A DNA stretch of 64,000 nucleotides from Echinometra lucunter (Eukaryota; Echinodermata; Echinoidea; Camarodonta; Echinometridae): the NCBI GenBank assembly GCA_029962745.1, contig CM057152.1:25728507-25792506 (forward strand). Reading direction: 5' to 3'. The translations under genes and the position numbers were made by a program. Shown here one piece after another: positions 36,101 to 47,144 of the stretch; position 1 is the stretch's first letter; each line of letters starts with the position of its first letter. A model generated the notes under the pieces. It searched no databases, was not told where the DNA came from, and saw only the letters and a program-made list of their open reading frames with translations.

Positions 36101-36878
36101 AAAAGCGGGCTCTTCGTATCTGTACAGGATCGTCTTATTTTTCTCATTCTGATCCACTATTCTTTAAGCTCAAAACATTGAAGGTTTCTGATTTGAATGT
36201 CATGCAAGTTGCAGTTTTTATATTCAAATACAAAAACAACCAACTTCCCTCCTCATTTCAAAATTTATTTAATCTAAACAGTACAATTCACACATACCCT
36301 ACCCGTATTTCTGGAAATTTTCACCTAACAAACCCAAAGTTATTAATAACTCATAAATCAATTAGACACCATGGCCCTGACTTATGGAACAATTTACCCG
36401 CAACTATAAAAATGTGTTCCTCACTTTATTCCTTTAAAGCCACTATGAAGCGCAACTTAATATCATTGATTCAAATCCGCCACATTGACTATACTTGTAC
36501 TTATTTTTATATCATTTATCTATTTTAATCTTAGATGAATTTTTGACCCCTCCTCCTCTAATGCGCTTGCACTGCACTTGCACTTGCACTTGCACTGCAC
36601 CCTCATGACCTCTTGTTAAAAAATGTGTAAGTTTTACATGTCGCTTTTTTACCTTGAGGCCGTCGTCAACATCAAGCAGGTCGCTCATGACGACGGTCTC
36701 CTGCGTTCTGAAATTCAGTTAAATAATAATTTTCATATACTTTTTTATATTCAGAAAGAGATTGTAAATGATACGTGTGTCTAAAATGTATATGTATAAA
36801 AATTCATGTAATAATTGATTATGTTGTATTGTGTTGAACATGTTGAACGCAGAAATAAATTTCAAGCAAGCAAGCAAG
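33165..36878 (+). mobile_element. Nearly intact CR1/L2-group LINE
   Basis: A recent-looking copy. It has a short 5' region with a CT-rich run, one EN-RT ORF (33,522-36,528) broken by only two single-base losses, a 3' UTR of about 340 bp, and a terminal (CAAG)n tail at 36,863-36,878. It lies antisense to the opsin, inside intron 2. The left boundary is inferred from where the host palindrome stops matching. Confidence 0.8.
33522..36528 (+). pseudogene. LINE ORF2 (endonuclease-reverse transcriptase), two frameshifts
   Basis: The endonuclease block (33,522-34,613) begins near LLHINARSL and carries ISETWL, GVIYRAP, GDFNVNF and SDHLPIF, the APE-type catalytic motifs. After a one-base loss near 34,590 the linker continues (34,742-35,158). 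A second one-base loss in an A run near 35,150 leads to the RT frame (35,160-36,528). RT motifs are FLDFSKAFDTLNHD, GVPQGSILGPLLF and FADDTNIF, so all three catalytic Asp are present. The C-terminal ends with the usual HGPDLWNNLPATIK. It can copy cDNA only if the breaks are bypassed; as it stands it is inactive. The FADDT box and HSTDLAL favour the CR1/L2/Jockey group. Confidence 0.9.
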
Positions 36879-37601
36879 AATAAGAAGAGTAAACAGTGAA
36901 AATTTGAGGAAAATCGGACATTCTGTTCAAGAGTTATGAACTTTTAAAATTGAAGTAAATCCTTATAATGCGGATCCTTGAATTGGCAACTTTGCCTGCA
37001 TCTGTGATGTCATTGTGGACAACTCTCCATTCATTTTGTACACAGAATTTAACATTTTCTTAATTTTCAAGAAAAATGAAAATTCTTTTGATTTGTTGTT
37101 TGAGTATGACATGGCTATATCAATTCTGCAAGCATTTTGGGAAGAATTATGTTGATTCTTGACTTGAAATTTGATAAAAATCAATTTTTTTGAAAAATTA
37201 TGTGCAAAATGAATTGAGAATTGTCCACGATGACATCACAGATGCTGGCAAAGTTGCCAACACAAGGATCCCCATTATAAGGATTTACTTAAACTTTGAA
37301 AATTCATAACTCTTGAACAGATTGTCCGATTTTGTTCAAACTTTCACTGTTTACTCTTCTTGGTAATCTTTATTCACTAAGAGCACACTGATGCCTGGGT
37401 CAATTCTCCTTTAAAGGCGGTTTCATTCCTAAGTACTCTTTGAACCCTACCGCAAACGTCTATAACATGACTGACATTAAAATTTGCGGGGTGCAGGTAG
37501 GAGAGATAATTGGGGGGGGGGGGGGGTGGGTGTCTGACGCAAATTATTCGTTTTGTTAGCGTACAGATTCACAAAATAAGTATTAACATTCTGACAACTA
37601 C

Positions 37602-37796
37602 CTGTTCCTGGACCTTCATAAGTGTAATGATTCCATCCAAAGAGAGGAGGAAGGCAGATGATGAGAGAATATAGCCAGGTAAGAGCAATAAAGAACAAAG
37701 CCCATTTATGAGTCATCTTCTGTGCTGTGAACGGTCTTACTACCAACATACAACGTTGAATGGAGAGAGCAGCTAGAATAACTATTTGTTCTGTTC
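37602..37796 (-). CDS. Ciliary-type opsin, exon 2 (residues 151-216, TM3 end-TM4)
   Basis: 195 bp, acceptor TGTTTCTCCAG, donor ACAG|GTAGTT, phase 1 at both ends. It encodes the rest of TM3 with LAALSIQRCMLVVRP; the usual E/DRY is here Q164-R165-C166. TM4 (WALFFIALTWLYSLIICLPP) and the start of extracellular loop 2 (FGWNHYTYEGPGT) follow. E211 lies six residues before C217, matching the ancestral counterion position (Glu181 in bovine numbering). A poly-G run flanks the exon at 37,513-37,526 (intron). Confidence 0.9.
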
Positions 37797-38619
37797 CTGG
37801 AGAAACAAGAGGAGAGAGAGAAGGATGAAGAACAATAACTATGTTAATAAAAAAAGATAACAATCCGTTCCTTTACAGCACCGCCACAGCACATGTTAAT
37901 TACGATATAAGGTCCTCAAGATTTTAAAGGGCCCTGGAAACTACTGTCCCGGTTTTAGCTCCAGCAACTGTTATTTCGATTAACATCCATTCTATCTGGT
38001 AACCATTTACTACACTGGGGTCGATCGTGGCAAATATTGATAATATTGATGAATTTCTTGCTTAAAGGGCACTTGTGTCTGCCGGAGCTCGAACTCACGA
38101 CGGTTATAGTGTTTCAAGCCACTCTGTGATTATAATGCATGTACATATGAAAAATTAATGATGATTAATAGGTCAATTACTGCTTTCTTTGTGCATATTG
38201 TATCAGATCAGTATTGATGAACAAAACAGAAAAAAATTATCCTTTCGTTTAATTGTATTCGATATCATGGTTCGACCACGTTTTATATTAATTTTCAGGA
38301 TAATTACATTGATATCCATCGATGTGCGGTGCAGTGCCTTTCATTTATCAACGTAGAAGCAACATATGACATACATCAGGGATAGGATGGGTGAAACAAA
38401 AGAGAAAGATATGACTCAAAAAGAAAGGATTGCATGTCACTTGGCCTGCATGTCACCATCCACTTTTTAAATTTTCTCTTCGTATTACTCTAGTTCTTAC
38501 TACTGATTTACTTTTCTTATATAAATATCATGGTTTTATTTTTACTCAGTCAGTATCTGCAAACCTCGAAACGTAACATAAAACATTTGAAGGCTGAATA
38601 TGAGGATTAGCTTGTCATC

Positions 38620-39537
38620 CAGACTTCCTTGGATAACTAAGTCAATTTTAAGATCAATTAATCGTAAAAACAACTTGTATTACGCTAACAAAACATACAG
38701 CGTTCTGCAAAGGCTCACCATAAATATCCTACTTTCAAAAATGTTCTTAGAAAATATTACGCATTGAAAAACGAAAATATTTTACAAACCAGTTGATTCT
38801 CTTCAAACATGATACTGGCAAAACATGGAAAATAATAAATAGTGCCATTAACAAGCATAGCGACAAATCATGTATAACAAAAATCAAATTTAATAACGTA
38901 GAAATTCATGATTCAGCGCACATAGCTGATACGTTCAATCAGTATTTTTCTCAGATAGGACATAGCCTTGCAAAAAATATTCCTCCAACGCAAAAGACAT
39001 TCTTAGACTTTATAGATCAGCCAAATCCCGATTCACTATTTTCTGTCCCTGTACATAGAAATGAAATAATAGGTATAGTCCATAACTTGAAAAATAAAAG
39101 AGTGCTGGGCATGGCGGCATTGATAATGTTTTATTGAAAGACGTCATTAACTTTATTGTTGATCCGTTGGTGCATATATTTAATTTATCCTTGACTAGCG
39201 GTGCTAAATTGAAAGACAAGATAATGAAAGAAACAGCTTTTTTATGAATTTGAAAGAGAAATATGTAGATTCGAAAGAGAATTTTATAGATTTGAAAACT
39301 GATAATACGGATTTGAATCCGAGATACACCTGACAGCAGTAAAATCGTCGAATTCGAATGCAAAATAAATGAATTTGAGTGACAAACTTGCGAATTTGGC
39401 CGGGAAATGCTGTATTACAAAAGAAAGCTATGCGTGTTATCTGCAACACTTCATGGATGTCCAACACCGATGTTTTGTTTATAGAAAATAATATATTGAA
39501 GATAAACGATTTATACCATTATAATCTCTCCCTTTCT

Positions 39538-39583
<46 letters not shown>

Positions 39584-39906
39584 GTTTCTCCTCTCCTTTC
39601 CTTTCCTTCCCTTCCCTTCCCTTTCACTTCTTTCATGTTATGTCTATCCGGTGTTTGCATTAGCGTGTTCCTTTTTTTCTTTTATTGATACACTATTTTT
39701 ACAACTTAGTTACAGGGGGCTGCAATCTACAAGCACAGCTTTTCAGCAGTCCCCTCCATTATACCAAGCTTTTTCTTAGGCTTGTTGTACATATTATATT
39801 TACCATTCTGTTGTTAAGTTTCATTGTACTTTGTACAAAGCATCCTATGTATTATGTTTATTATGTTGGAAATGAAAATAAGCGAAATGAAATGAAATGA
39901 AATGAA
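38620..39906 (+). mobile_element. 5'-truncated, internally disrupted CR1/L2-group LINE
   Basis: A linker fragment (38,793-39,137; TWKIINSAINKH...FNQYFSQIG...SLFSVPVHRNEI) resembles the same region of the LINE at 33.5 kb. The RT core is absent. Instead 39,215-39,400 is a degenerate repeat of about 24 bp (GATTTGAAA words). The C-terminal piece (QKKAMRVICNTSWMSNTDVLF) follows at 39,408. A CT run (39,541-39,580) and a 3' UTR ending in (GAAAT)n at 39,885-39,906 complete it. It lies in opsin intron 1. Confidence 0.7.
39541..39580 (+). repeat. (CT)n microsatellite
   Basis: Forty bases of CT, followed by CCTTTCC-type units to about 39,625. Confidence 0.95.
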
Positions 39907-40296
39907 ATTCTATACAGATCGGAAAATGCATCTAAGATTTGGATGAATTCAAAAATGGAATATCAATAAGTATATTACACCTGTTTGAATATCATTCACA
40001 TGAAAATGTCTGAACAAAACAGCAACAACACACAAACACCCCCACAAAAAAGAAAAAAAAAAAAACAAAGCACGAAAGACTGCAAAGTTAAAACAGTTTT
40101 TAGTATTATAGAATATAATATCATTATGTCTGCGCGTTGTTGTTTTTTTTTTTTCGTTTTTTATTACGGTTTGTATAATGGATCAGATTATGAACCATGC
40201 TTATAAACTCTTATAAAGAGAAGATTATGAAACGTTTTGTATGCTAATTATTAGGGAGTATGAAGGAGGCTATGGGGAGGCGAATAATTGACTTAC

Positions 40297-40747
40297 CAGC
40301 CACAAACACTAAGAAGGCATATAGGGTACATCCAAGGTCTCCAAACAGCCATCGACCAGCAAAGTTCGAGGCGAAGGTGAAGGGTGAAGCAAGACATGAT
40401 ATGATAAGGTCACTGAGACTGACATTGAAGAGGAAGCTATTGATGGGATGACGTAACGATGGGAACCGAGCGAAGAGAACCATGACGATACCGTTGTTTA
40501 GTATGCCGAAGATTGTCAGAAAGCCTGTGTAGACTGTCAGGTAATTGTACGTTGTCCTTGATACTGGGACAACCAGGCTGCTTGGTCCTAACGCGGAGGG
40601 CGTCTCGTTTCCCATGCCACTCAAGAAATTGACGGTTGATACAATATCTGTAATCAGATTCGACATCGCAGTAGACTGGAGAGGTGAAGTCCATTGTGAG
40701 GATCCGTAGATGGACGACGTCGAGTTTGTAGAGTTGGAAGAATTCAT
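40297..40747 (-). CDS. Ciliary-type opsin, exon 1 (residues 1-151, N-terminus to TM3)
   Basis: First coding exon of a light-sensing G-protein-coupled receptor; retinal is bound through K324 in exon 4. The chosen start at 40,747 gives MNSSNSTNST, an extracellular N-terminus with several N-glycosylation sequons. An in-frame ATG at 40,816 would add 23 residues and cannot be excluded. TM1 is about 68-92 (GILNNGIVM, with the conserved Asn); TM2 about 104-128 (FNVSLSDLI, conserved Asp). C140 is the disulphide cysteine and Y143 sits at the vertebrate counterion site (Glu113 in bovine). Donor GCTG|GTAAGT, phase 1. Five exons join to 494 residues without a stop. Together with NKQF and exon structure this indicates a ciliary/encephalopsin-like opsin; the exact subgroup needs a tree. 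Confidence 0.88.
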
Positions 40748-40864
40748 CACATTTGATCTAATGATTTGAACAACAACAACAACATTCTTTAATTGAAAAT
40801 TTTCCCAAAATTCCATCCATAGTGTGCTCTAAAATCGATCGGGTGCTATCGTTTAATTTCAGTT

Positions 40865-41010
40865 CTCAAAGGGGAAAAGCTCCTTCATGTGGGAGGGGAG
40901 ATCCCCCCCCCCCCCCCCCGTTCCCCACTCGATCGCTTTGCTCCCTCGCTTGCGTATTCCCTCGAATATAGAACATATTCTTTCCCCTCCGGAAAAAATC
41001 CTGCTTATGG
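40865..41010 (+). mobile_element. MITE fragment in the opsin 5' flank
   Basis: A poly-C tract and GATCGCTTTGCTCCCTCGCT followed by TTTCCCCTCCGGAAAAAAT are shared with the GGCCGTACGC-type elements at 15.2 and 18.6 kb. It begins about 120 bp upstream of the chosen opsin start codon, within the likely promoter/5' UTR region. Termini are degraded. Confidence 0.5.
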
Positions 41011-41255
41011 CCATAAAAAAGCTAATGATTGAACACAGGTTTTCAAAAAAGAAAACTATATTATTTGAACGAAATAAAATGACGGTGGCCCTTGTCAAAA
41101 TCTTTATCTTTTCTCTTTTTCTTTTTTTTTTTTTAAATGAAATTTCCCGCTAGTATACATTTATTTATCCATTCCTTTGTTTATTTTTCCTCCCATGGAA
41201 GGGAAACCCTATAATGGCAGTCGGCAGAGCTGATTTCCACATTTTATATTCGCTG

Positions 41256-41263
41256 AAGAGAGA

Positions 41264-41304
<41 letters not shown>
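41256..41304 (+). repeat. (GA)n microsatellite
   Basis: GA run with one C interruption. Confidence 0.95.
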
Positions 41305-41329
41305 TAATGATGAAAAATGTAAGATTGAA

Positions 41330-43190
41330 ACTGAAATAATTACATCAAAAACAATTTGAATCTAGAGAACAAAAATACGACCTTGAAAGAATACATATTA
41401 AAATAACAACTAGAAAGCATCAAAGAAACGAAATTTTAAAATCGGTAAAGTTCAATAGAATAAAAGAACTGCAATTTGGAGAAAAATCTTCTAAGTGCTA
41501 TTTTTATTTGGAGAAAAAAAAAGATCAGAAGAGAAGACCATAATGGATCATAATACAGCTGTGTTTATTAAGTTAATCTTACAATGATTGTAAGATTAAA
41601 CAAAATTGTACAATTGACCAACGGGAGGATATCTTAAGGGAAGTTTTTCTTTATTATATATATTTCAACTAACTTTAGAGGCTGAGAACTTGTTTTTGAA
41701 TATTCTCTCAAATAAAGTAAGAAAATTAACATCTGCAAAAGTGAGGTTTTTGAGGGGAGTATACGTTATTCTTAAATAGTCGATGCCGTAATCAAATTGA
41801 AGACGGTAAAGCGCCCAGTCAGGATGGCTTCACAGCTAATTTTTTTTTTTTAATTCCATTTTTTTCCAGCGACATGAACTATGCTTACTTGTCATGCTTT
41901 GTGTGGTGAGTTATCTACAGTATCTCGCAAAACCTAGGTTTCAAAACTCTAATTCAATAAGGTAACAAACCCCGCCATTTTATCAAAAAATGGAGACCGA
42001 TATCTCTCCATATAGCGTACAAGATTTTATCGTCAAGTCCTGCAAATAGACTGCAGAAAGTTTTACTCTTTACACACGGATCTTAAGGGGTTTTTGCCTG
42101 GTCGTTTCATCGGCGAACACATAAAAATTGTTGCCTATGTGGAAAAAAAAAAAAAACTGATAGGTATTCTAATGTTATTAGATTTCGAAAAAGCCTTAGA
42201 TATTATTTCTCATGTTTTTATTCAAAAGGTTCTTTCATTTTTTGGAGTGGGTCCATCTTGTCAGAAATGGATGGATGTCTTACATAGTAATGCTTACTCG
42301 AGCGTATATTGAGTTAGAAATGTCTCTATATTTCTGTCTTTAATTTTTAAATTAAATACACTGGACTAAAACTTAATTGCCAAAAGACGCAAGTTATTTT
42401 CATTGGAAAGCTAAATTAGACCTCACTGGAAGGCATTGATGTCGAAGTTAAATGTGTAAAGGATACTTAATTTTCGTTCTCTTGGTGTAGATTTGCATTT
42501 GAATACTGATAAGATTTCTGATTTTAACTACGACAGAATTTTTGATAGACTAAAAAGACAGATGATGATAATGGTCGAAACGAAATATCAGAATTACAGC
42601 GGTCAACTAGATCTTACTCACCCTTTTCTATCAATACCTGGCCCATCTGCCCAACGAATGAAAAATATTACAGTAAATCTTTTCTTTGTTGTCAATTTAT
42701 ATCGAATGGCAAACCGGATAAAATAGTAGAAATCAGACACTCTGTACGTAGAACAGATGAAGAAGAGGAATGAAAATATTCGAAACAAAGTAAAAATATC
42801 CAGATGGTTTAGAAAATTTCGTTTAAGAACATGCGATCATGTTGAAAGTTTAATTAATGGAATAATTTTTAACCCAGCCTTTACACTATATTTCATGGAG
42901 AAATTTCCTTTCCAAACTTATCAGAAAAAGTAAGAAATCCAGTTTGAAAAAAGCCTTTTCCATACTCCCCTTACTTAAAAAAAACTCTGAAAATTCTAAT
43001 TGGTTAGCGCAGTCTCTGTGAAGAAATAGCAAAATACAAGTTAGGGCAAATGTGTTTATTTCAAACAGTGATACGATAAGGGCATTGGGTTCATAAATAT
43101 GATAAATGATTTATCAGATCAAGATGGAAATGTCTTATCAAAGTTATTAATTTTTTGGCAGTATTTTTCAATATGACAAGCTCTTCAATA
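41330..43190 (+). mobile_element. Highly decayed L1/Tx1-like LINE fragment
   Basis: Recognisable pieces: FGEKSSKCYFYLEKKKDQKR (about 41,478-41,540), the GEK...FLNLEKK linker motif of the L1/Tx1 group. FLPGRFIGEHIKIVAYVEKK and LLDFEKALDIISHVF (42,086-42,220) are RT motifs. IPGPSAQRMKNITVNLFF...ANRIK (42,640-42,726) is the C-terminal part. Many stops and frame changes, and the catalytic Asp-Asp box is lost. It differs in type from the CR1/L2-like LINEs nearby. It lies upstream of the opsin. Confidence 0.65.
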
Positions 43191-43229
43191 TGCATTCACA
43201 TCTAACCTGGTAAAATCATCTTACAGCAA

Positions 43230-43400
43230 GTGCGTAGATAGCAGTACACCCCCCCCCTGCTGTTTGGGGTGGGGGGGGGGGTGGTGTGTAAAATCATCCC
43301 CCGGTTTTCAGGAAAAATGGGGAAAATCATATTATTTTCTAATTCTCTCGTCGTTTTTTTTTTTTTTTTTTGGGGGGGGGGGAGGGGGGATTCCCTCCCG
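43230..43400 (+). repeat. Poly-G/C/T tract cluster
   Basis: A C7 run, two G runs of about 10 and a T18-G12 junction within 170 bp. The layout resembles the poly-G-bearing short elements elsewhere but no terminal repeats were found. Confidence 0.4.
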
Positions 43401-43735
43401 ATATATTCGTATAATAGAAAGTGAAATTAAGATTGTAAGCTACTTTTTTTTCCCGGAGAATAAGCATTATTTTGGTGCACTATAAATACACTACTCCTAC
43501 ATGTCTGGTAAGAGTTTTTTTTTTTTGACCAGGTGGGTTTATTTTGTTTTGTTTTTTTATTTTTTTTATTTGTCTTAAAGGGAAATTACATTCGCAGGTT
43601 AGATTGAGAGAAAGCAGAAAACATGAAAATATAAGGGTGTGATATATCGATAGAACTTAAAAAGAAAAAAGTTATGATTCTTGGAAAGTCGATAAAACAA
43701 CAAAAACTGACTAGCATCTCGTTCTTGTATTGCAT

Positions 43736-44720
43736 TACAGGGGCGACAGAGCATAGTGTCCCTCTTTTTTCGAGCACCCAAAAGTGCCTCTTTTACCCAT
43801 GAAAAATGCCCCTTTTAAACCTGTTTAGTGCCCCTTTTCTTCGTACAAGGGCTCATTTTGTCTTAAGTGGCCTTTCACCTTCTAGAAAGTGCCCTTTTTC
43901 GTTTCTGATAAATCGCCCTTCTTAAATCCTACAACACCCCCTTTTTACACCAGTGACCCTATCCCTTCTTTCATCGCGGTCTTTTCCCTTCTGAGAAGCG
44001 CGCCCTTACCACTTCTAATCCCTACTGAAATGTGATAAGTGCCCCTCTTGATTGCCTATTTTCGGTTCTAAAAGTGCAATTGCCCTCCTGCTTTGAAATC
44101 TGATACATGCCCCAATTTACTTCTGATTAAAATGACACTTTTCTTTTCTAATATGTCCCATTTATTAGTTCTGTTATCGTGCTATAAGTGCCATAAGTGC
44201 ACTTTTGTTTTCTAATGAGTGTCCCCTTTTCATTCTTGTTATGTGCCCCTTTTAAAATTGGATATATACACACCCATTTGATTTCTGATAAGTGCCTTTT
44301 TGCTTTCTAATAAATGCCATTTCTCCATGATAAGTAGCCCCCCACCCCTCCAATCTTATATGTGCCCCTTTTCGCTTATAATGAGCGTCCAATTTGTTCC
44401 CCTTTTCAGTGCTCTTTTCGTTTTAAGTATTGCGATTCTCTTCCAGATAATGGCCGATAATGTCCATACCGATTTATTTTGACATTCCCCTATACAGATT
44501 CCCTTGTTATTGATATACCTTGGAAGGTAGTGGAACAGAAGGCAAGAGCTAGGGACACAACGCCTAAAACTTTAAAAGGAACAAACGGCGCCCTTAAATA
44601 ATTGAAGCAATAAGGATATTCCTTTTTCTTCTTCTTTTTTTCAAAGATCACTAGCTACGCTCACTCACACGTACTTAGGTGTTGCAACCGTAAAGTGTTA
44701 TTTTCTTCTGTTCTTGTCGA
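43736..44720 (+). repeat. Element built of degenerate TGCCCCTTTT units, copy 2
   Basis: Opens CACCCAAAAGTGCCTCTTTT and repeats AAGTGCCCCTTTT plus TTCTGATAA-like spacers to about 44,420. It continues with GGGACACAACGCCTAAAAC and a TTGCAACCGTAAAGTGTTAT block, all in the order seen at 9,000-9,925. A few open frames arise from the repeat but none is credible. Confidence 0.65.
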
Positions 44721-44789
44721 GAATATACTTCATAAATTAAAAAGCTTTTGTTACCAAAATGTGCAATTTACCAAAATGTGCCATAACAT

Positions 44790-45060
44790 ACACCCTCAGC
44801 TCCGCTCCTCACAAGGTATCACACTGAACTATCCTACTTCCAAGATGCTGGCCACACTTGGTGACAAAGCATTTTCATCTGCTGCTCCCAAACTGGAATC
44901 AACTACTCCAAACTCTCCGTAACCAGCAATCTCTCAATGTCTTCAAAAAACATCTTAAAACTCACTTGTTTCATTAATAATTTCATTGCAAAGCGCATTT
45001 GAACATGTTATATGGAAAGTGCGCTATATAAATACATTATCATTATTATTAATATTGCGT
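44790..45060 (+). mobile_element. L2/CR1-type LINE 3' end
   Basis: The C-terminal coding remnant (TLGDKAFSSAAPKL at about 44,855-44,895) is followed by the characteristic GTGCGCTATATAAATACATT and a short ATT run. 5'-truncated. Confidence 0.6.
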
Positions 45061-47103
45061 CTATTAATGTATGATGGAGCGTACCGACTAAGTGAGAATT
45101 TTTGTATATTTTACATCACCAAAATGCTTATTATCCCCCCCCCCCCCAACCCACTTGAATGATTGGGAGGGAGTAATTGCCCGTCTGCCCCCTCTCTTCC
45201 GGTAACTTTATACCTTGATTTCCCAAAGCAGTCCCTCGTGCTGTATTCATATAGACCAATCCCACAACGCAAGAGGGCAGCAGACTGTTCGACACAGTTC
45301 GATATACTGCGGTGGGCGCTCCAACTTTTATAGTACATTCGTTCGATTTTTTGTCTATTTTGACCAATATAGTTCAGGCCGCAGCTGTGCGGTGCTCTTA
45401 TGCCACAAGAATTGGAGAAAGTTTAAAAATTGGAACCTAACTGAGTGCGAAATTCACTCGCTTTTGACTCATGAAGCCTGTTTGTGTGAGAAGCCGTACT
45501 CCCTACATAGGTTTCCGTAAGCAATGTGAAGGAATTCGTCGGCAGTGGGTAAAAACATTAACAGAAAGGACTTTGAAGTCAAGAAACATTATCATTATGT
45601 ACTTTGGCGGAAAATTTAATGAGTGAAAACATGACTTTGTAAACAGGGTAAGATTGAGGGCTCCCGTTTACTACGGCTTCTATGCTGCAATCGAACTTTT
45701 ACTGACAAAACTAAGTTGAAAAACTATCGAAAGTACAAAAATATATCACACCTTCATCTATCAGATATGGCCATTGTCTTACCTCATCTACCCATGTATC
45801 CATGCTTTATTTCATTGATCTAGAATAAAGTAAATGGAACAATATCAGGGCATATCTCATATCTTACATTCATTTTGTACACAGAGCCAGTCGCGGTCAG
45901 CGCGCTTGCCACCGCAGCAATGGCGTCGCCGATAGAGGGCCAAATACATAAACCGGAGGTGAAATTGGTCTATATAGCGAATTTCGAAGGAGTTGGGCAT
46001 ATGCTTATTCATATAACTGCGAAAAAATTTGCGTCCTCTTTTTATTCATTCTGCAACCTTATGGGGCACTTACTGCTACTTACAGTCTCTAGTTTACTTT
46101 CAAGAAAAAAATTATTAGAAAGGGGAAACTATCTTTTGGGAATGCCTGTAACAGAGAGGGGCGGGGGGGGGGGCATATCCAGGCTCCGTCTAATGATATT
46201 GGATACACCACTGATTCAATAAACTATCCAGTCTACTGATTTCAAATTCAATAATCAGTGTATAAAGGCTTCAGTTCCAGTAGAAGTCATGGCTTCTGAC
46301 TTACTGCTGAATTACAATATTTCCTTCGTGTACCTGATCGCGACCTGATGGAATTGTTTGTTAGTATATTTTAGCGAAGCATCCACTAATGCAAAAATAA
46401 AACAATACACACAAGATGGGTTTATCCAAGAACTGCATACACCTAAATATAGAGTCTAAATGGAGTCTAATTATATATAATAATAAGAGCGGGGGAGAGA
46501 GGAGAAAGATAAGAGTGACCATGACCGCCCACGACAGAGAGAGAGAGAGAGAGAGGGGGGCGGAGGGGGAGAAAAAAGCGTGAGAGATTTGAAAATGCAC
46601 TGGGGTCAATGTTAATGATTCTCATTAAATTTGTCTCTCTGATATTCTCCTCTTTCCATTTCAAACTAATTTGACTTTGTACCAATACCATCTTCGTCCA
46701 TCAAAACAGATTGCACTATGATATCAGGTCCTGAGACAGATGCAAAACGGGTATACTAGATGACTTGAGCTCATAAAAATGCGACATCTGCTGATATCTT
46801 CGGCCGGGTAATAAAGTACAAATTACTTATTTTGGACATCACTTTAAATTGTTCAGTTTGACATTTTAAGAGGGAAGCGATAGTCTTCTAAGAAGAATAA
46901 CATTAAAAAATTGATGATTTTTAATCGAAATCAATGCATTTTGGCTAATTTTCTCATAAAAAGTCAAGAGATGACTAAAAAATTTGAGTATGAGGTATGA
47001 CGTAAAAGTGGGTACCCAGCTTCGCGCATTGCAGTTGTGCTGCGCGCTAGACTGTACAATATGTATTCTACCTTGCGCGCATTTTGCTAGAATTGCACGA
47101 CAA
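45061..47103. other. Non-coding stretch
   Basis: Poly-C at 45,136-45,147, poly-G at 46,161-46,172 and a GA run at 46,536-46,557. No supported gene. Confidence 0.35.
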
Positions 47104-47144
47104 GGTACCCACTTTGACGTCATTTTGACGTCAAAGTGGGTACC
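47104..47144. repeat. 41-bp perfect palindrome with two TGACGTCA boxes
   Basis: Two 19-bp arms (GGTACCCACTTTGACGTCA and its complement) are separated by TTT. The related block TGACGTAAAAGTGGGTACCC at 46,999 extends the symmetry to a looser inverted repeat over 46,999-47,145. Confidence 0.85.

Larger units (their letters stand above)
33126..37420. mobile_element. Palindromic non-autonomous element split by a LINE
   Basis: The left end TTAAAGGAGAATCCAACCCA (33,128) continuing to CATCAGTGTGCT matches, inverted, the right end at 37,381-37,417. The remainder of the left arm resumes at about 36,882 with AAGAAGAGTAAACAGTGAAA. It is inverted relative to about 37,195-37,362, over roughly 170 bp including TGTGATGTCAT and CAACTTTGCC. 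Removing the LINE would leave an element of about 570 bp that is almost wholly a foldback. Located in opsin intron 2. Confidence 0.7.

Noticed and set aside
45875..46222. Plus-strand open frame beginning near 45,875 (ATG at 45,920)
   Set aside because: It ends in a poly-Gly stretch from a G tract and shows no recognisable domain. An acceptor-like CACAG precedes it, but no partner exon was found.
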